The position numbers and the translations under genes are program-made. A DNA stretch of 64,000 nucleotides. Origin: JAJXWB01 sp046349085. GTDB taxonomy: Bacteria; Pseudomonadota; Alphaproteobacteria; Rhizobiales; Beijerinckiaceae. The notes under the pieces were generated by a model. The model was given only the letters and a program-made list of their open reading frames with translations. It made no database searches and was not told where the DNA came from. The stretch covers positions 248,001-312,000 of the forward strand of contig JAXMDA010000006.1 in assembly GCA_046349085.1 (NCBI GenBank), in the 5' to 3' direction. Within the stretch, counting starts at the first letter, position 1. Every line of letters starts with the position of its first letter. This document shows positions 1 through 7,946 of this stretch, piece by piece.

Positions 1-10
1 CAGGTAGAAT

Positions 11-119
11 CGTCATTGCGAGCGCAGCGAAGCAGTCCTGGAGTCGCAACCCGGCTCTGGATTGCTTCGCGGAGCCTGTCATCGGGCGCGCTTCGCGCGA
101 CCCGTGGCTCGCAATGACG
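11..119. repeat. Dispersed intergenic repeat, family 2, copy 1
   Basis: Perfect 13-bp inverted arms (CGTCATTGCGAGC at 11-23 and its complement at 107-119) enclose about 83 bases that include GGATTGCTTCG and the small palindrome GCGCGCTTCGCGCG. A diverged relative lies at 26493-26606, sharing the inner GGATTGCTTCG...GCGCGCTTCGCGCGAC part. It lies just beyond the stop of the debranching enzyme gene, so the transcript of that gene would end in this structure. It looks like an alphaproteobacterial bacterial-interspersed-mosaic type element; no protein is encoded. Confidence 0.75.
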
Positions 120-159
120 GTGCGCGCGCTTGAAGGGGATATGCCTCGATCCAGTCGTG

Positions 160-2364
160 CTAATCGGTGGCCAGCGGAACCGCGCCGCCGAAATGGCGGT
201 CGCTGAATACGGCGACTTTTGGCCCGACCCGCTGGAACGTCAGGTTCTCGACGCGGCCCGCGACCTCCAGGCCGTTGATCGCCAGAAGGTCGACGCCGGC
301 CGGAAGTTTCGGCCGGCGCACGCGCAGGCCGCGTCGATGGTCGATCGTGACGCCGAGGCAGGCCTGAAGCATCATGAACGCCGCGCCTGCGGCCCAGGCC
401 TGCGGCATGCAGGCGACGGGATAGGCGACCGGCGCGTCGCCCGCGCCCTTGCGCTCGATGCCGCAGAACAATTCGGGAAGCCGCATGTCGAAACGCACGG
501 CGGCCTCGAACATGCCCGACAGAAGACGCAGCACGCCGTCGCGTTCGCCGTAACGCGCCATGCCGGCGCCGATCAGCGCCGTGTCGTGCGGCCACACCGA
601 TCCATTGTGATAGGAGAGCGGATTGAAGCGCGCCTCGTCGGTCGCGAGCGTGCGGATTCCCCAGCCGTTCATGAACGCGCCGGCGAGAAGCGCGTCGATC
701 ACGGCGCTCGCGCGTGTCTTCGACGGCACGCCGGCATAGAGCAAGTGTCCGGCGTTGGATCCCCGCACCGCGCAGAGCTGGTGGCGGCCGTCCAGCGCCA
801 TCGCATAGAAGCCCCTGTTGTCCATCCAGTAGCGCTGCTCGATCGCGGCCCGCATCCTGTCGGCTCGCCGCCGATAGGCCACGGCGCCGTCCTCGTCGCC
901 GCGCATCTCGGAGATCTCGGCCATTTCGAGAAACGCCGCGAACACGTATCCCTGCACCTCGACCAGCGCGATTGGTCCGACGGGATCCGAACCATCGGCA
1001 TGAAAGACGGAATCGTTGCTGTCCTTCCACCCTTGATTCGCGAGGCCGCTGCCGAGCGCGCGCGCATAGTCGACGAAGCCGTCTTGATCCGAGTCGCCGG
1101 CGCCTTCGATCCAGCCGACCGCTCGTTGCAGAGATGGCCAGATGCTGTCGATGAAAGAAAGGTCGCCCGTTCTGCGGGCGTAGGCGCCGGCAAGCATGAC
1201 GAACAAGGGCGTGGAATCGACGCCGCCATAGTATTTCGCAAACGGCACTTCGCCGAGGTTGGCCATCTCGCCGCGTCGCGTCTCGTGAAGAATCTTGCCC
1301 GGCGCCGAATCCTGGAAGGCGGAGGTGTCCGTCGCCTGGTTGCGCGACAGGAAGGCCAGCACGCCGCGCGCGAGCGAGGGATCGAGCCAGAGGATCTGCA
1401 TCGCGGTGATGATCCCGTCGCGCCCGAACGGCGTCGAGAACCAGGGAATGCCGGCGTAGGGATAGGGGCCGGTTTCCAGTTCGGTGCGCAGCAGCGCAAG
1501 GTCTGCGCGCGACTTGTGCAGCCACTCGTCGAAGACGGGGTTCGATGCGCGAATGCCGGCGCCTGCATGAAGCGTCTTGCGGATCGACCGGCGCGCGCGC
1601 GCGCTTGCCGTGCGCCATCGGCTCTCGGAAGGCTTGATCCCGGCGCCGGGGCCGACCTCGAGATGCAACACCGTCTGCTGTCCGCGTTCGATGATCGTCT
1701 GGAAGCGAAGCGTATGGCCGTCGAAGGATTCGATCGGGTCCGATACGAACAGGGCGGATCGCCTGATCACCCCGTCGAGGCCTTCGTAGGAGAAGGCGAT
1801 AGAGTTTCCAACGGCGCGCGGCTCGCGCAGACGGCCGCGCCTGGCGCGCTTCATGCCGCGCACTTCGAACATGTCGACGAAATCGACGCCCACTTCCATT
1901 TCCAGCGGCAGAACCATGCTCGTCGAGGCGAAGCTGGTAATGGCGATGCGTTCGTGCATTCGCTCTTGCCAGAGCAAACGTTGACGCTCGATGTGCACGA
2001 CGCCTTCGGGAAACGCCGTGCCGCCGATAGGCGGCAGGGGCCGGTTGGTCATGTGGCTGGCGAAGACGATGTTGTCGCCGCTCACGCGCGCCGACAGCAG
2101 CGAGGGCGCGCGGCCCGCCAGCCTGAGCCGGAAGCGCGACAATACCCGCGTGTCGTTGAGAAACAGTCCGTCGCCATCGCCGACCACGTCCCCGTGGGAA
2201 TCGGCCACCATGAACAGGTTGCCGCTCTTGAGAGCGTACAGGGTGCGCGGCGTGCGGTTTTCGCCAGTCGACGACGCGGGCGCCTGCTGGTCGAGGCTGC
2301 CGGTCGCAGGGTTCGCCGGTTCGGAAATCTGCGCTGTCGAAGGGTGTGGGTCGGAAACGGCCAC
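160..2364 (-). CDS. Amylo-alpha-1,6-glucosidase (glycogen debranching-type)
   Basis: Predicted cytoplasmic glycoside hydrolase of 734 residues acting on alpha-1,6-linked glucose in glycogen-like polymers. The N-terminal half is a GDE_N-type beta domain (FMVADSHGDV, then FLNDTRVLSRF). The C-terminal half is an (alpha/alpha)6 barrel carrying FGRDGIIT near residue 312, GWKDSND near 445 and NGSVWPHD near 585, typical of the amylo-1,6-glucosidase family. I chose the GTG at 2364 because AAGGGAG lies 6 bases upstream; the longer reading frame back to 2481 would overlap the preceding gene by 53 bases and adds an arginine-rich stretch unlike the family. It follows a glycosyltransferase on the same strand after 64 bases, under one stress-type promoter. 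Family assignment is firm; the exact polymer is inferred. Confidence 0.93.
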   Translation of the reverse strand: MAVSDPHPSTAQISEPANPATGSLDQQAPASSTGENRTPRTLYALKSGNLFMVADSHGDVVGDGDGLFLNDTRVLSRFRLRLAGRAPSLLSARVSGDNIVFASHMTNRPLPPIGGTAFPEGVVHIERQRLLWQERMHERIAITSFASTSMVLPLEMEVGVDFVDMFEVRGMKRARRGRLREPRAVGNSIAFSYEGLDGVIRRSALFVSDPIESFDGHTLRFQTIIERGQQTVLHLEVGPGAGIKPSESRWRTASARARRSIRKTLHAGAGIRASNPVFDEWLHKSRADLALLRTELETGPYPYAGIPWFSTPFGRDGIITAMQILWLDPSLARGVLAFLSRNQATDTSAFQDSAPGKILHETRRGEMANLGEVPFAKYYGGVDSTPLFVMLAGAYARRTGDLSFIDSIWPSLQRAVGWIEGAGDSDQDGFVDYARALGSGLANQGWKDSNDSVFHADGSDPVGPIALVEVQGYVFAAFLEMAEISEMRGDEDGAVAYRRRADRMRAAIEQRYWMDNRGFYAMALDGRHQLCAVRGSNAGHLLYAGVPSKTRASAVIDALLAGAFMNGWGIRTLATDEARFNPLSYHNGSVWPHDTALIGAGMARYGERDGVLRLLSGMFEAAVRFDMRLPELFCGIERKGAGDAPVAYPVACMPQAWAAGAAFMMLQACLGVTIDHRRGLRVRRPKLPAGVDLLAINGLEVAGRVENLTFQRVGPKVAVFSDRHFGGAVPLATD

Positions 2365-2428
2365 AAGCGCCTCCCTTGCGATGTCCGCGCGACTGTCCGT
2401 CGCAATGCTGGCTTTTGAGAGACGCGCG

Positions 2429-3508
2429 TCAGTTCGCCAGCGGCGCGCCGACATCGGAGGCTTGACCTTCCGCGATCTCATGTCCGCGCACGAGCGTGCG
2501 GTAAAGGCTTTCGTAGTTGCGGGCCATGCGGCGCGCGGAGAAGTCGCGCTCGAAAGCCCTCCGGACGCGCCGCCTGTCGAGTTTCAGCAATTCCGGAATG
2601 GCGGCGATCGCCTCATCCACCGAGCCGACGATCTTTCCGGAGACGCCATCCTCCACGATTTCCGGGACGGAGCCATTTCCAAAGGCAAGGATCGGCGTGC
2701 CGCACGCCATGGCCTCGATCAGCACAAGGCCGAACGGCTCCGGCCAGTCGATCGGGAAGAGGAGCGCGAGGGCATTGCCGAGAAACTCGGATTTGTGGCG
2801 CTCGTCGATTTCGCCGACAAACTCGACATTCTTGCCGCAAAGCAACGGTTCGATCGTGTCGCGCCAATACCGGCGGTCGGCGCGGTCGACCTTCGCCGCA
2901 ATCTTCAGCGGAATGCCCGCCGCCTCGGAAATCGCAATCGCGCGATCGGGACGCTTTTCCGGCGATATGCGGCCCAGAAACGCGAAATAGTCGCCGCGCG
3001 GCTCGTAATTGGGCCGATGCAGCGTTTCGGGAAGCCCGTGATGAATCGTCCTGATGAAATTCGCATGGCGCACCGGGGCCATCTGGCTGGCGGAAATGGA
3101 GACCAGCGGCATTTCCGGAAAGGCGAGGTAGAGCGCCTTCAGCTCCGCCATGTCCTGACGTCCGTGCAATGTCGTGACCGTCTTGGCGGCCTCGCCGCGA
3201 AACAGCGGAAAATGCAGCGCGTCGATATGAAAATGCAGCACGTCGAAGTCGCCGGCCATGCGCCGCACGCGATCCAGCATGACCATGTAATACGGCACCC
3301 AGTCGCGAATGTTCGGGTTGAGCCGCAAAGCCTCCGGCGCGCAGGAAATAAGCTCGGCCGAGGTGATCGAATCCGCGCTCGCGAACAGGGTAACGTCGTG
3401 ACCCAGCGCCGTAAGCTCCTCGCAGAGCCACGACACGACTCTTTCGGTGCCGCCATAGAGGCGCGGCGGCACGGCTTCCATCAGCGGCGCGATCTGCGCG
3501 ATCTTCAT
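2429..3508 (-). CDS. Glycosyltransferase family 4 (GT-B fold)
   Basis: A 359-residue cytoplasmic retaining glycosyltransferase. The N-terminal Rossmann half starts MKIAQIAP and has the donor-side loop PPRLYGGTERV. The C-terminal half carries FLGRISPEKRP and the EX7E-type motif EPFGLVLIE at about residues 253-262, followed by MACGTPILAF. The ATG at 3508 has AGGGGA 6 bases upstream, so the ATG seven codons earlier is probably not used. Donor and acceptor cannot be read from sequence. Pairing with a debranching enzyme suggests glycogen-like or trehalose-related glucan metabolism. A perfect EcfG promoter ends about 33 bases upstream of the start, so general-stress induction is likely. Confidence 0.92.
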   Translation of the reverse strand: MKIAQIAPLMEAVPPRLYGGTERVVSWLCEELTALGHDVTLFASADSITSAELISCAPEALRLNPNIRDWVPYYMVMLDRVRRMAGDFDVLHFHIDALHFPLFRGEAAKTVTTLHGRQDMAELKALYLAFPEMPLVSISASQMAPVRHANFIRTIHHGLPETLHRPNYEPRGDYFAFLGRISPEKRPDRAIAISEAAGIPLKIAAKVDRADRRYWRDTIEPLLCGKNVEFVGEIDERHKSEFLGNALALLFPIDWPEPFGLVLIEAMACGTPILAFGNGSVPEIVEDGVSGKIVGSVDEAIAAIPELLKLDRRRVRRAFERDFSARRMARNYESLYRTLVRGHEIAEGQASDVGAPLAN

Positions 3509-3540
3509 GGCGTCCCCTGCTCGCGTCATGTTTCAGACAG

Positions 3541-3565
3541 AACGCCCGACGTTTCAGAGCGTTCC
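3541..3565 (-). promoter_or_regulatory. EcfG (general stress response) promoter
   Basis: Reading the minus strand, GGAAC (3565-3561), 16 bases, then CGTT (3544-3541) is an exact match to the alphaproteobacterial EcfG consensus GGAAC-N16/17-CGTT. Transcription would begin near 3533, about 25 bases before the ATG of the glycosyltransferase. The same stretch read on the plus strand gives AGAAC-N16-CGTT (3539-3563), one mismatch from consensus and pointing at the gene starting at 3777. Known: EcfG is released by PhyR/NepR under stress. Inferred: the two-gene operon belongs to that regulon. Confidence 0.75.
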
Positions 3566-3776
3566 CGAAATGCCGATGGGCGCGAGCCAAAACGCCGACA
3601 CGCGACGGACGTGGCCGTTTTCGAATGAGCGAGATCGCGCCGCGCGGCGGAGGACGTCCTCGTTTCGCCGGTCGGCTCCTTACGACTGCCCGCCGCGCGA
3701 GACATGAGGCGCGAGCGGCACAAATAATTTCGGGACTTCAACCAGTTTAATGCGACTGCGCTGAAGCGCTGCGACA

Positions 3777-4358
3777 ATGATCGCGATGACCCGATATCTG
3801 AGCGAAGATCCGATTGTCTTTCCCTTCAAGGGATCGTGGAGCAACGAGGAGTTGCGCGTCGTGCAGGCGGCCTACGAGCTTGTCTTGCGACAAGAGATAT
3901 CGCTGCGCGACGTATCGGAACTGGAGAAGGAAAGTTTGGCGCGAAAAATCATGGCGCTGGCCCAGCAGGGGCGCCTTGACGCCAGGGAGCTCGCCAGACG
4001 CTTCCTGGCCGATCGCGAGGGAACCGAGGCGCTGCTTCGTCCGTTGAGTTCATTGCCGCCGGCAAGGCGGCTGTTCACGGAAGACAATATGGAAAAGCGC
4101 ATCGAGTTTAATGGCGCGTTTGCGCCGACAGCTCTTCGCGCTCTGACGCCGGGGTCATCCTACGTCGGGGTGCGATGCCGCAATTGCGAATTGCATGTCG
4201 GTCTGTTCGAAGACATCGCCGACAGCGATCAGGTATTTTTTGCCGGCGAAGCCAGCTTCGATTTCGAATGCCCCAATTGCGGATCGCGCGCCGTCTATTC
4301 CGCCGAGGATCTCACGCAATTCAAGTCTGCGCAGGGCGGCGCCTTCTCCACCTCCTGA
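3777..4358 (+). CDS. Unknown protein with C-terminal zinc ribbon
   Basis: Unrecognised 193-residue cytoplasmic protein. Residues 20-90 are predicted helical and charged. The C-terminal part has two CxxC knuckles, CRNC (Cys134, Cys137) and CPNC (Cys165, Cys168), 27 residues apart, as in a four-cysteine zinc ribbon. There is no signal peptide or membrane segment. The start may instead be the ATG at 3786; neither has a good ribosome binding site. It is divergent from the stress-controlled glycosyltransferase operon and ends 9 bases before the convergent stop of recR. A nucleic-acid or protein-binding role is possible, but nothing fixes it. Confidence 0.8.
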   Translation: MIAMTRYLSEDPIVFPFKGSWSNEELRVVQAAYELVLRQEISLRDVSELEKESLARKIMALAQQGRLDARELARRFLADREGTEALLRPLSSLPPARRLFTEDNMEKRIEFNGAFAPTALRALTPGSSYVGVRCRNCELHVGLFEDIADSDQVFFAGEASFDFECPNCGSRAVYSAEDLTQFKSAQGGAFSTS

Positions 4359-4367
4359 GCGACGTGG

Positions 4368-4973
4368 TCACACCGTCGTGCGTTGCCTGAGCGCAGCCGC
4401 AAGCGTCCCCTCGTCGAGATAGTCGAGTTCTCCGCCGACCGGCACGCCGTGGGCGAGCCGCGTAACTTTCACATCCAGCCCCGCCAGTAGATCGACGATG
4501 TAATGCGCGGTCGTCTGGCCGTCGACGGTGGCGTTGACCGCCAGGATCACCTCGCGCACGCCCTCCTCGCGCACGCGCTCGGCCAGAGCGGCGAGGTTGA
4601 GGTCCTTCGGCCCCACGCCGTCGAGCGGCGAGAGAACGCCGCCGAGCACGTGATACCTGCCGCGCGTCGCGCCCGCGCGCTCGAGCGCCCAGAGATCGGC
4701 GACCGTCTCGACGACGACCAGCGTCGTCGCATCGCGCCGCGTGTCGCGGCAGAGCGTGCAGGGATCGCTCGTGTCGACATTGCCGCAGGACGCGCACACC
4801 ACGATTTTTTCACGCGCGACGTTCATGGCGTCCGAAAGGGGCGCGAGCAGTTCCTCGCGCTTGCGGATGAGATGCAGCGCCGCGCGCCGCGCCGAGCGCG
4901 GTCCCAGGCCCGGCAGTCGCGCGAGCAACTGGATCAGGCGTTCGATCTCGGGTCCTGCGACGCGTTCGGCCAT
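4368..4973 (-). CDS. recR: Recombination mediator protein RecR
   Basis: A 201-residue protein of the usual RecR length that works with RecO (and RecF) to load RecA on gapped DNA. A helix-hairpin-helix LARLPGLGPRSA lies at residues 18-29. The C4 zinc finger uses Cys60, Cys63, Cys72 and Cys75. A Toprim domain begins at LVVVETVADLWALE, and GGELDYLD near the C-terminus is the conserved tail. It is the last gene of a dnaX-ybaB-recR run, 67 bases after ybaB; that order is widely conserved. Those 67 bases hold a short imperfect direct repeat of CGGCAGTCGG with no evident function. Confidence 0.97.
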   Translation of the reverse strand: MAERVAGPEIERLIQLLARLPGLGPRSARRAALHLIRKREELLAPLSDAMNVAREKIVVCASCGNVDTSDPCTLCRDTRRDATTLVVVETVADLWALERAGATRGRYHVLGGVLSPLDGVGPKDLNLAALAERVREEGVREVILAVNATVDGQTTAHYIVDLLAGLDVKVTRLAHGVPVGGELDYLDEGTLAAALRQRTTV

Positions 4974-5040
4974 GATTGGTTCGTCGGCAGTCGGCGGTCG
5001 GCAGTCGGACGACTGCCCAATGCCTATTGCCGCCTGCCTC

Positions 5041-5364
5041 CTAGAACGGCAGCTTCATGCCGGGCGGCAGCGGCAGGCCGGCGGTCAGCGCCTTCATCTT
5101 TTCGGCGGCGGCTTCCTCGCCCTTGCGGCGCGCGTCCTCGACCGCGGCGACGATCAGGTCCTCGACGATCTCGCGCTCTTCCGGCTTGAACAGCGACGCG
5201 TCGATCGACACGCCCTTCATCGCGCCCTTGGCGGTCATGGTCGCCTTCACCATGCCGCCGCCGGATACGCCTTCGACGATGACGTTGTCGAGTTCGGATT
5301 GCAGGTCGGCCATTTTCGCCTGCATCGCCTGCGCCTGCTTCATCAGGCCCATGATGTCCTTCAT
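5041..5364 (-). CDS. ybaB: YbaB/EbfC family nucleoid-associated protein
   Basis: A 107-residue DNA-binding protein of the YbaB/EbfC family, which forms dimers with tweezer-like helices. The signature is MKDIMGLMKQAQAMQAKM at the start and LPPGMKLPF at the end. The start at 5364 is preceded by AGGAGAG seven bases upstream; an in-frame ATG six codons earlier lacks a binding site. It sits between dnaX and recR on one strand, as in many bacteria. Confidence 0.95.
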   Translation of the reverse strand: MKDIMGLMKQAQAMQAKMADLQSELDNVIVEGVSGGGMVKATMTAKGAMKGVSIDASLFKPEEREIVEDLIVAAVEDARRKGEEAAAEKMKALTAGLPLPPGMKLPF

Positions 5365-5433
5365 CGCTCTCTCCTGCGGCATATTCGCGAAAAGTGGCCT
5401 CCACTCCTCGGACGAGAATATGCGTGTGAAAAA

Positions 5434-7329
5434 TCAGTCGTCGCCGTCGTCGTCTTCGTCGGCGTAGATCAGATCGTCGGCGCTGTCCGGTCCGCTCGTC
5501 TCGGGCGGTTCCGGCGCATCGGCCGCGCCGCGGATCGCCACGATCTCGGCGCCGGGAAAGCGGTCGAGAACGGCGCGCACGAGCGGATCGGCGGCGACGC
5601 CGCGCTCGCGCTCGCGCGCAAGCTCCGCGCGGACTTCCGCGATGCTCGGCAGTCCCTCGCGGCTCGACAGCGCCACCACCCAGCGCTCGCCGGTCCAGTC
5701 CTGCAGCTTGCGCATCAGCGCCTGCGGCAGATGCGTGGAGCCGCCGGGCGCGAGCGAGAATTCGAGCCGGCCCTGTTCGAACTTCACGAGCCGCACGTCG
5801 CGCTCGAGCATGATCTTGAGCTGAATGTCGCGCTCGGCCGCCGCGCGTGCGACGACATCCTCGAATTTTTCGAACGTCGCGCGCGGCGCGGCGGCCGGGG
5901 CGGGCGCAGGCGAGGGCGCATAGGCGCGCGCGCCGCCGCCCTCGCCGGCGGCGGAAAACGGAGCGCGCGCCTTCAGGCTCGCTGCCGACGGCGAGCCTGA
6001 AGGCTCGCGGCCCGTCGCCCGAGGCGCAGGCGCTGCGCCGCCTTCGGGCGCGCCAAAGCCCAGCTTGCGCAACGCCTCGTCGGGCGTGGGCAGATCGGCG
6101 GCGAAGGCGAGGCGCACCAGCACCATGTCGGCAGCCGCTAGCGGCCGCGCGGACTCGCGCGTCTCCGCGACGCCCTTCATCAATATTTGCCACGCGCGGT
6201 TGAGCACGGCCATCGACAGCCTGGCGGCGTAGTCGACCGCCGCCTTCGCTTCGTCGGGCGGCGCGGCGGCCAGGGGCGCGCCCGCGACGATTTTCACACG
6301 CGTCACGAGATGGACGAATTCGGCTATTTCGACGAGCACCTGGGCCGGATCGGCGCCCTCGTCGTATTGCTGCTGCAGGTTCCTGATCGCGCTCGCGACA
6401 TCGCCGCGCATCAGCGAATCGAACAATTCGATCACGCGCGCCTTGTCGGCGAGGCCGAGCATGGCGCGCACTTCCTCGGCCGGGATCGTGCGACCCGGCC
6501 CGCCATGCGCTATGGCCTGGTCGAGCAGCGACAGGGAATCGCGCACCGATCCCTCGGCCGCGCGGGCGATCAGCGCCAGCGCCTCCGGCTCGATCCCGAC
6601 CTTCTCCGTCGCGCAGATGCGCTGGAGGTGCTGCATCAGCGCGGCCGGCTCGACGCGCCTGAGATCGAAGCGCAGGCAGCGCGAGCGCACGGTGACCGGC
6701 ACCTTCTCGATCTCGGTCGTCGCGAAGACGAACTTCACATGCTCCGGCGGCTCTTCCAGCGTCTTGAGCAGCGCGTTGAACGCCGACTTCGACAGCATGT
6801 GCACTTCGTCGATGATGTAGACCTTCATCCGCGCGACGGCGGGCTTGTATTTCGCGCCCTCGATGATCTCGCGCACGTCGTCGACGCCGGTGTGCGAGGC
6901 GGCGTCCATCTCGATGACGTCGACATGGCGGCTGTCGATGATCGCCTGGCAATGCACGCCGAGCTCGGGCATGTGCACGGTCGGCTTGTCGATGGCCGGT
7001 CGTCCGTCCGACGCCGGCAATTGGTAGTTGAGCGCGCGGGCGAGAATGCGGGCGGTCGTCGTCTTGCCGACGCCGCGAACGCCGGTGAGCATGTAGGCCT
7101 GATGGACGCGCCCGAGCTCGAAGGCGTTGGTGAGGATGCGGACCATCAGGTCCTGCCCGATCAATTCCTCGAAGCTCTTGGGCCGGTACTTGCGCGCAAG
7201 CACCCGGTAGGCGGACGGCGACGCCCCCGCTCCCTGCGGGGCGGGTTGGAGCGCCTGCGGGGCGGCGTCGAGTTCGCCGAAGAGACCGCCGCCCGCGGCT
7301 TGATCGTCCTGCGGGCTGTCGTCCGTCAT
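5434..7329 (-). CDS. dnaX: DNA polymerase III subunit gamma/tau
   Basis: A 631-residue clamp-loader ATPase and replisome organiser. Walker A is GVRGVGKT (residues 83-90), Walker B IIDEVH (Asp174), and sensor 1 FVFATTE follows. The zinc module that has four cysteines in E. coli DnaX here keeps only Cys127 (LGVHCQAI), so zinc binding through it is unlikely. Domain III is followed by a Pro/Ala-rich linker (about 415-480) and a tau-type C-terminal domain ending in an acidic tail. Part of the linker, near residues 442-453, is encoded by a palindromic repeat also found between genes in this window. I did not see a convincing slippery sequence for a separate gamma product. Confidence 0.97.
   Translation of the reverse strand: MTDDSPQDDQAAGGGLFGELDAAPQALQPAPQGAGASPSAYRVLARKYRPKSFEELIGQDLMVRILTNAFELGRVHQAYMLTGVRGVGKTTTARILARALNYQLPASDGRPAIDKPTVHMPELGVHCQAIIDSRHVDVIEMDAASHTGVDDVREIIEGAKYKPAVARMKVYIIDEVHMLSKSAFNALLKTLEEPPEHVKFVFATTEIEKVPVTVRSRCLRFDLRRVEPAALMQHLQRICATEKVGIEPEALALIARAAEGSVRDSLSLLDQAIAHGGPGRTIPAEEVRAMLGLADKARVIELFDSLMRGDVASAIRNLQQQYDEGADPAQVLVEIAEFVHLVTRVKIVAGAPLAAAPPDEAKAAVDYAARLSMAVLNRAWQILMKGVAETRESARPLAAADMVLVRLAFAADLPTPDEALRKLGFGAPEGGAAPAPRATGREPSGSPSAASLKARAPFSAAGEGGGARAYAPSPAPAPAAAPRATFEKFEDVVARAAAERDIQLKIMLERDVRLVKFEQGRLEFSLAPGGSTHLPQALMRKLQDWTGERWVVALSSREGLPSIAEVRAELARERERGVAADPLVRAVLDRFPGAEIVAIRGAADAPEPPETSGPDSADDLIYADEDDDGDD
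5970..6012. repeat. Palindromic repeat, family 1, translated within dnaX
   Basis: A perfect 13-bp inverted pair (CCTTCAGGCTCGC at 5970-5982, complement at 5991-6003) with an 8-base loop. The right part continues as GAAGGCTCGCGGCCC, matching the intergenic consensus seen at 19357, 19427, 33721, 54985 and, degenerate, 55159. Here it lies in frame in the linker of dnaX. Confidence 0.7.
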
Positions 7330-7396
7330 GCGCGTCTGCTTCTTGAAGCCTGCACGGGGTGGGGCCGGCCCCGGCGCCGATGCGCCGCAAGGGCCG

Positions 7397-7498
7397 AAGT
7401 GGGAGGCTGGACAGAGACCCGCCCGGTCTCGTTAGGGCTGCTTCCTTCCGGACCTGACCCGGTTGGCGAGTGGTGCGTCCACCGCCAACCTCCCGCAT
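7397..7498 (-). ncRNA. ffs: Signal recognition particle RNA (4.5S type)
   Basis: On the minus strand the sequence contains the near-invariant SRP domain IV core GGTCAGGTCCGGAAGGAAGC followed by AGCCC. The 5' GGGAGG (complement of 7489-7494) pairs with the 3' CCTCCC (complement of 7401-7406), closing a rod of about 100 nt. The RNA binds Ffh for co-translational membrane targeting. It lies about 70 bases upstream of dnaX on the same strand, a usual alphaproteobacterial arrangement. Exact ends are estimated from the closing helix. Confidence 0.93.
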
Positions 7499-7606
7499 CC
7501 TATGTGGACCATGAGGGCGGTGGGTGCAAGGGGGCCGCCGGCTTGCGGGACAGGCTGGCCCGCGCCCTGCCCGCCGCGCGGTTTGAACGCCTGAAGGCCG
7601 GCCGTC

Positions 7607-7825
7607 TCAGGCCGCCTGATCGACAAGCAGCGCGCCAGTGGCGCTGGTCAGGACGAGGATGCCGCCGGCGTCGTCGAGCACGCGAATGCGAACGCCGTCG
7701 CGTTGCTGCAGACGGCGCGCGACCGCGACCACGCGGCTCCAGACGTGGGTTTCGTCGAATACATGCATTTCGAGCCGGCCGAGCACTGTCTTGTCGCGGT
7801 CGACAATCTCTAACGCTACGTGCAC
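7607..7825 (-). CDS. Small conserved-looking protein of unknown function
   Basis: A 72-residue predicted cytoplasmic protein: an N-terminal beta-rich part (VHVALEIVDRDKTVLGRLEM), a short helix (SRVVAVARRLQQ) and a hydrophobic beta C-terminus (GGILVLTSATGALLV). I chose the GTG at 7825 because GGAG sits 6 bases upstream; the TTG at 7837 would overlap that site. The opposite-strand reading frame over this stretch has no family resemblance. It lies between a VWA gene and the SRP RNA. No function can be assigned. Confidence 0.6.
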   Translation of the reverse strand: MHVALEIVDRDKTVLGRLEMHVFDETHVWSRVVAVARRLQQRDGVRIRVLDDAGGILVLTSATGALLVDQAA

Positions 7826-7946
7826 GACGCTCTCCAACTTTCGTATGCGGCGTTCTGACGCATCCGGCTTGTTACCATCGGCGATGCCTTGTGGGCAACT
7901 GCGAAGGACTGGCTTTTTTGCACGCGGGCGCCGGGCTGTTGCGCCG

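Noticed and set aside
130..2418. Long plus-strand reading frame opposite the debranching enzyme
   Set aside because: It is an antisense shadow caused by the high GC content; the translation is rich in Arg, His and Ala with no family features, while the minus strand encodes a clear enzyme.
3539..3563. Second, plus-strand EcfG promoter
   Set aside because: It has one mismatch in the -35 and lies over 200 bases from the next start codon; it is kept only as a possibility because it overlaps the perfect minus-strand site.
4974..5040. Short CGGCAGTCGG direct repeat between ybaB and recR as a CRISPR or regulatory array
   Set aside because: Only two to three imperfect units with no spacers; probably slippage.
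5024..7498. Long minus-strand frame overlapping ybaB, dnaX and the SRP RNA
   Set aside because: Out-of-frame arginine-rich translation of real genes; it also runs through the SRP RNA gene.
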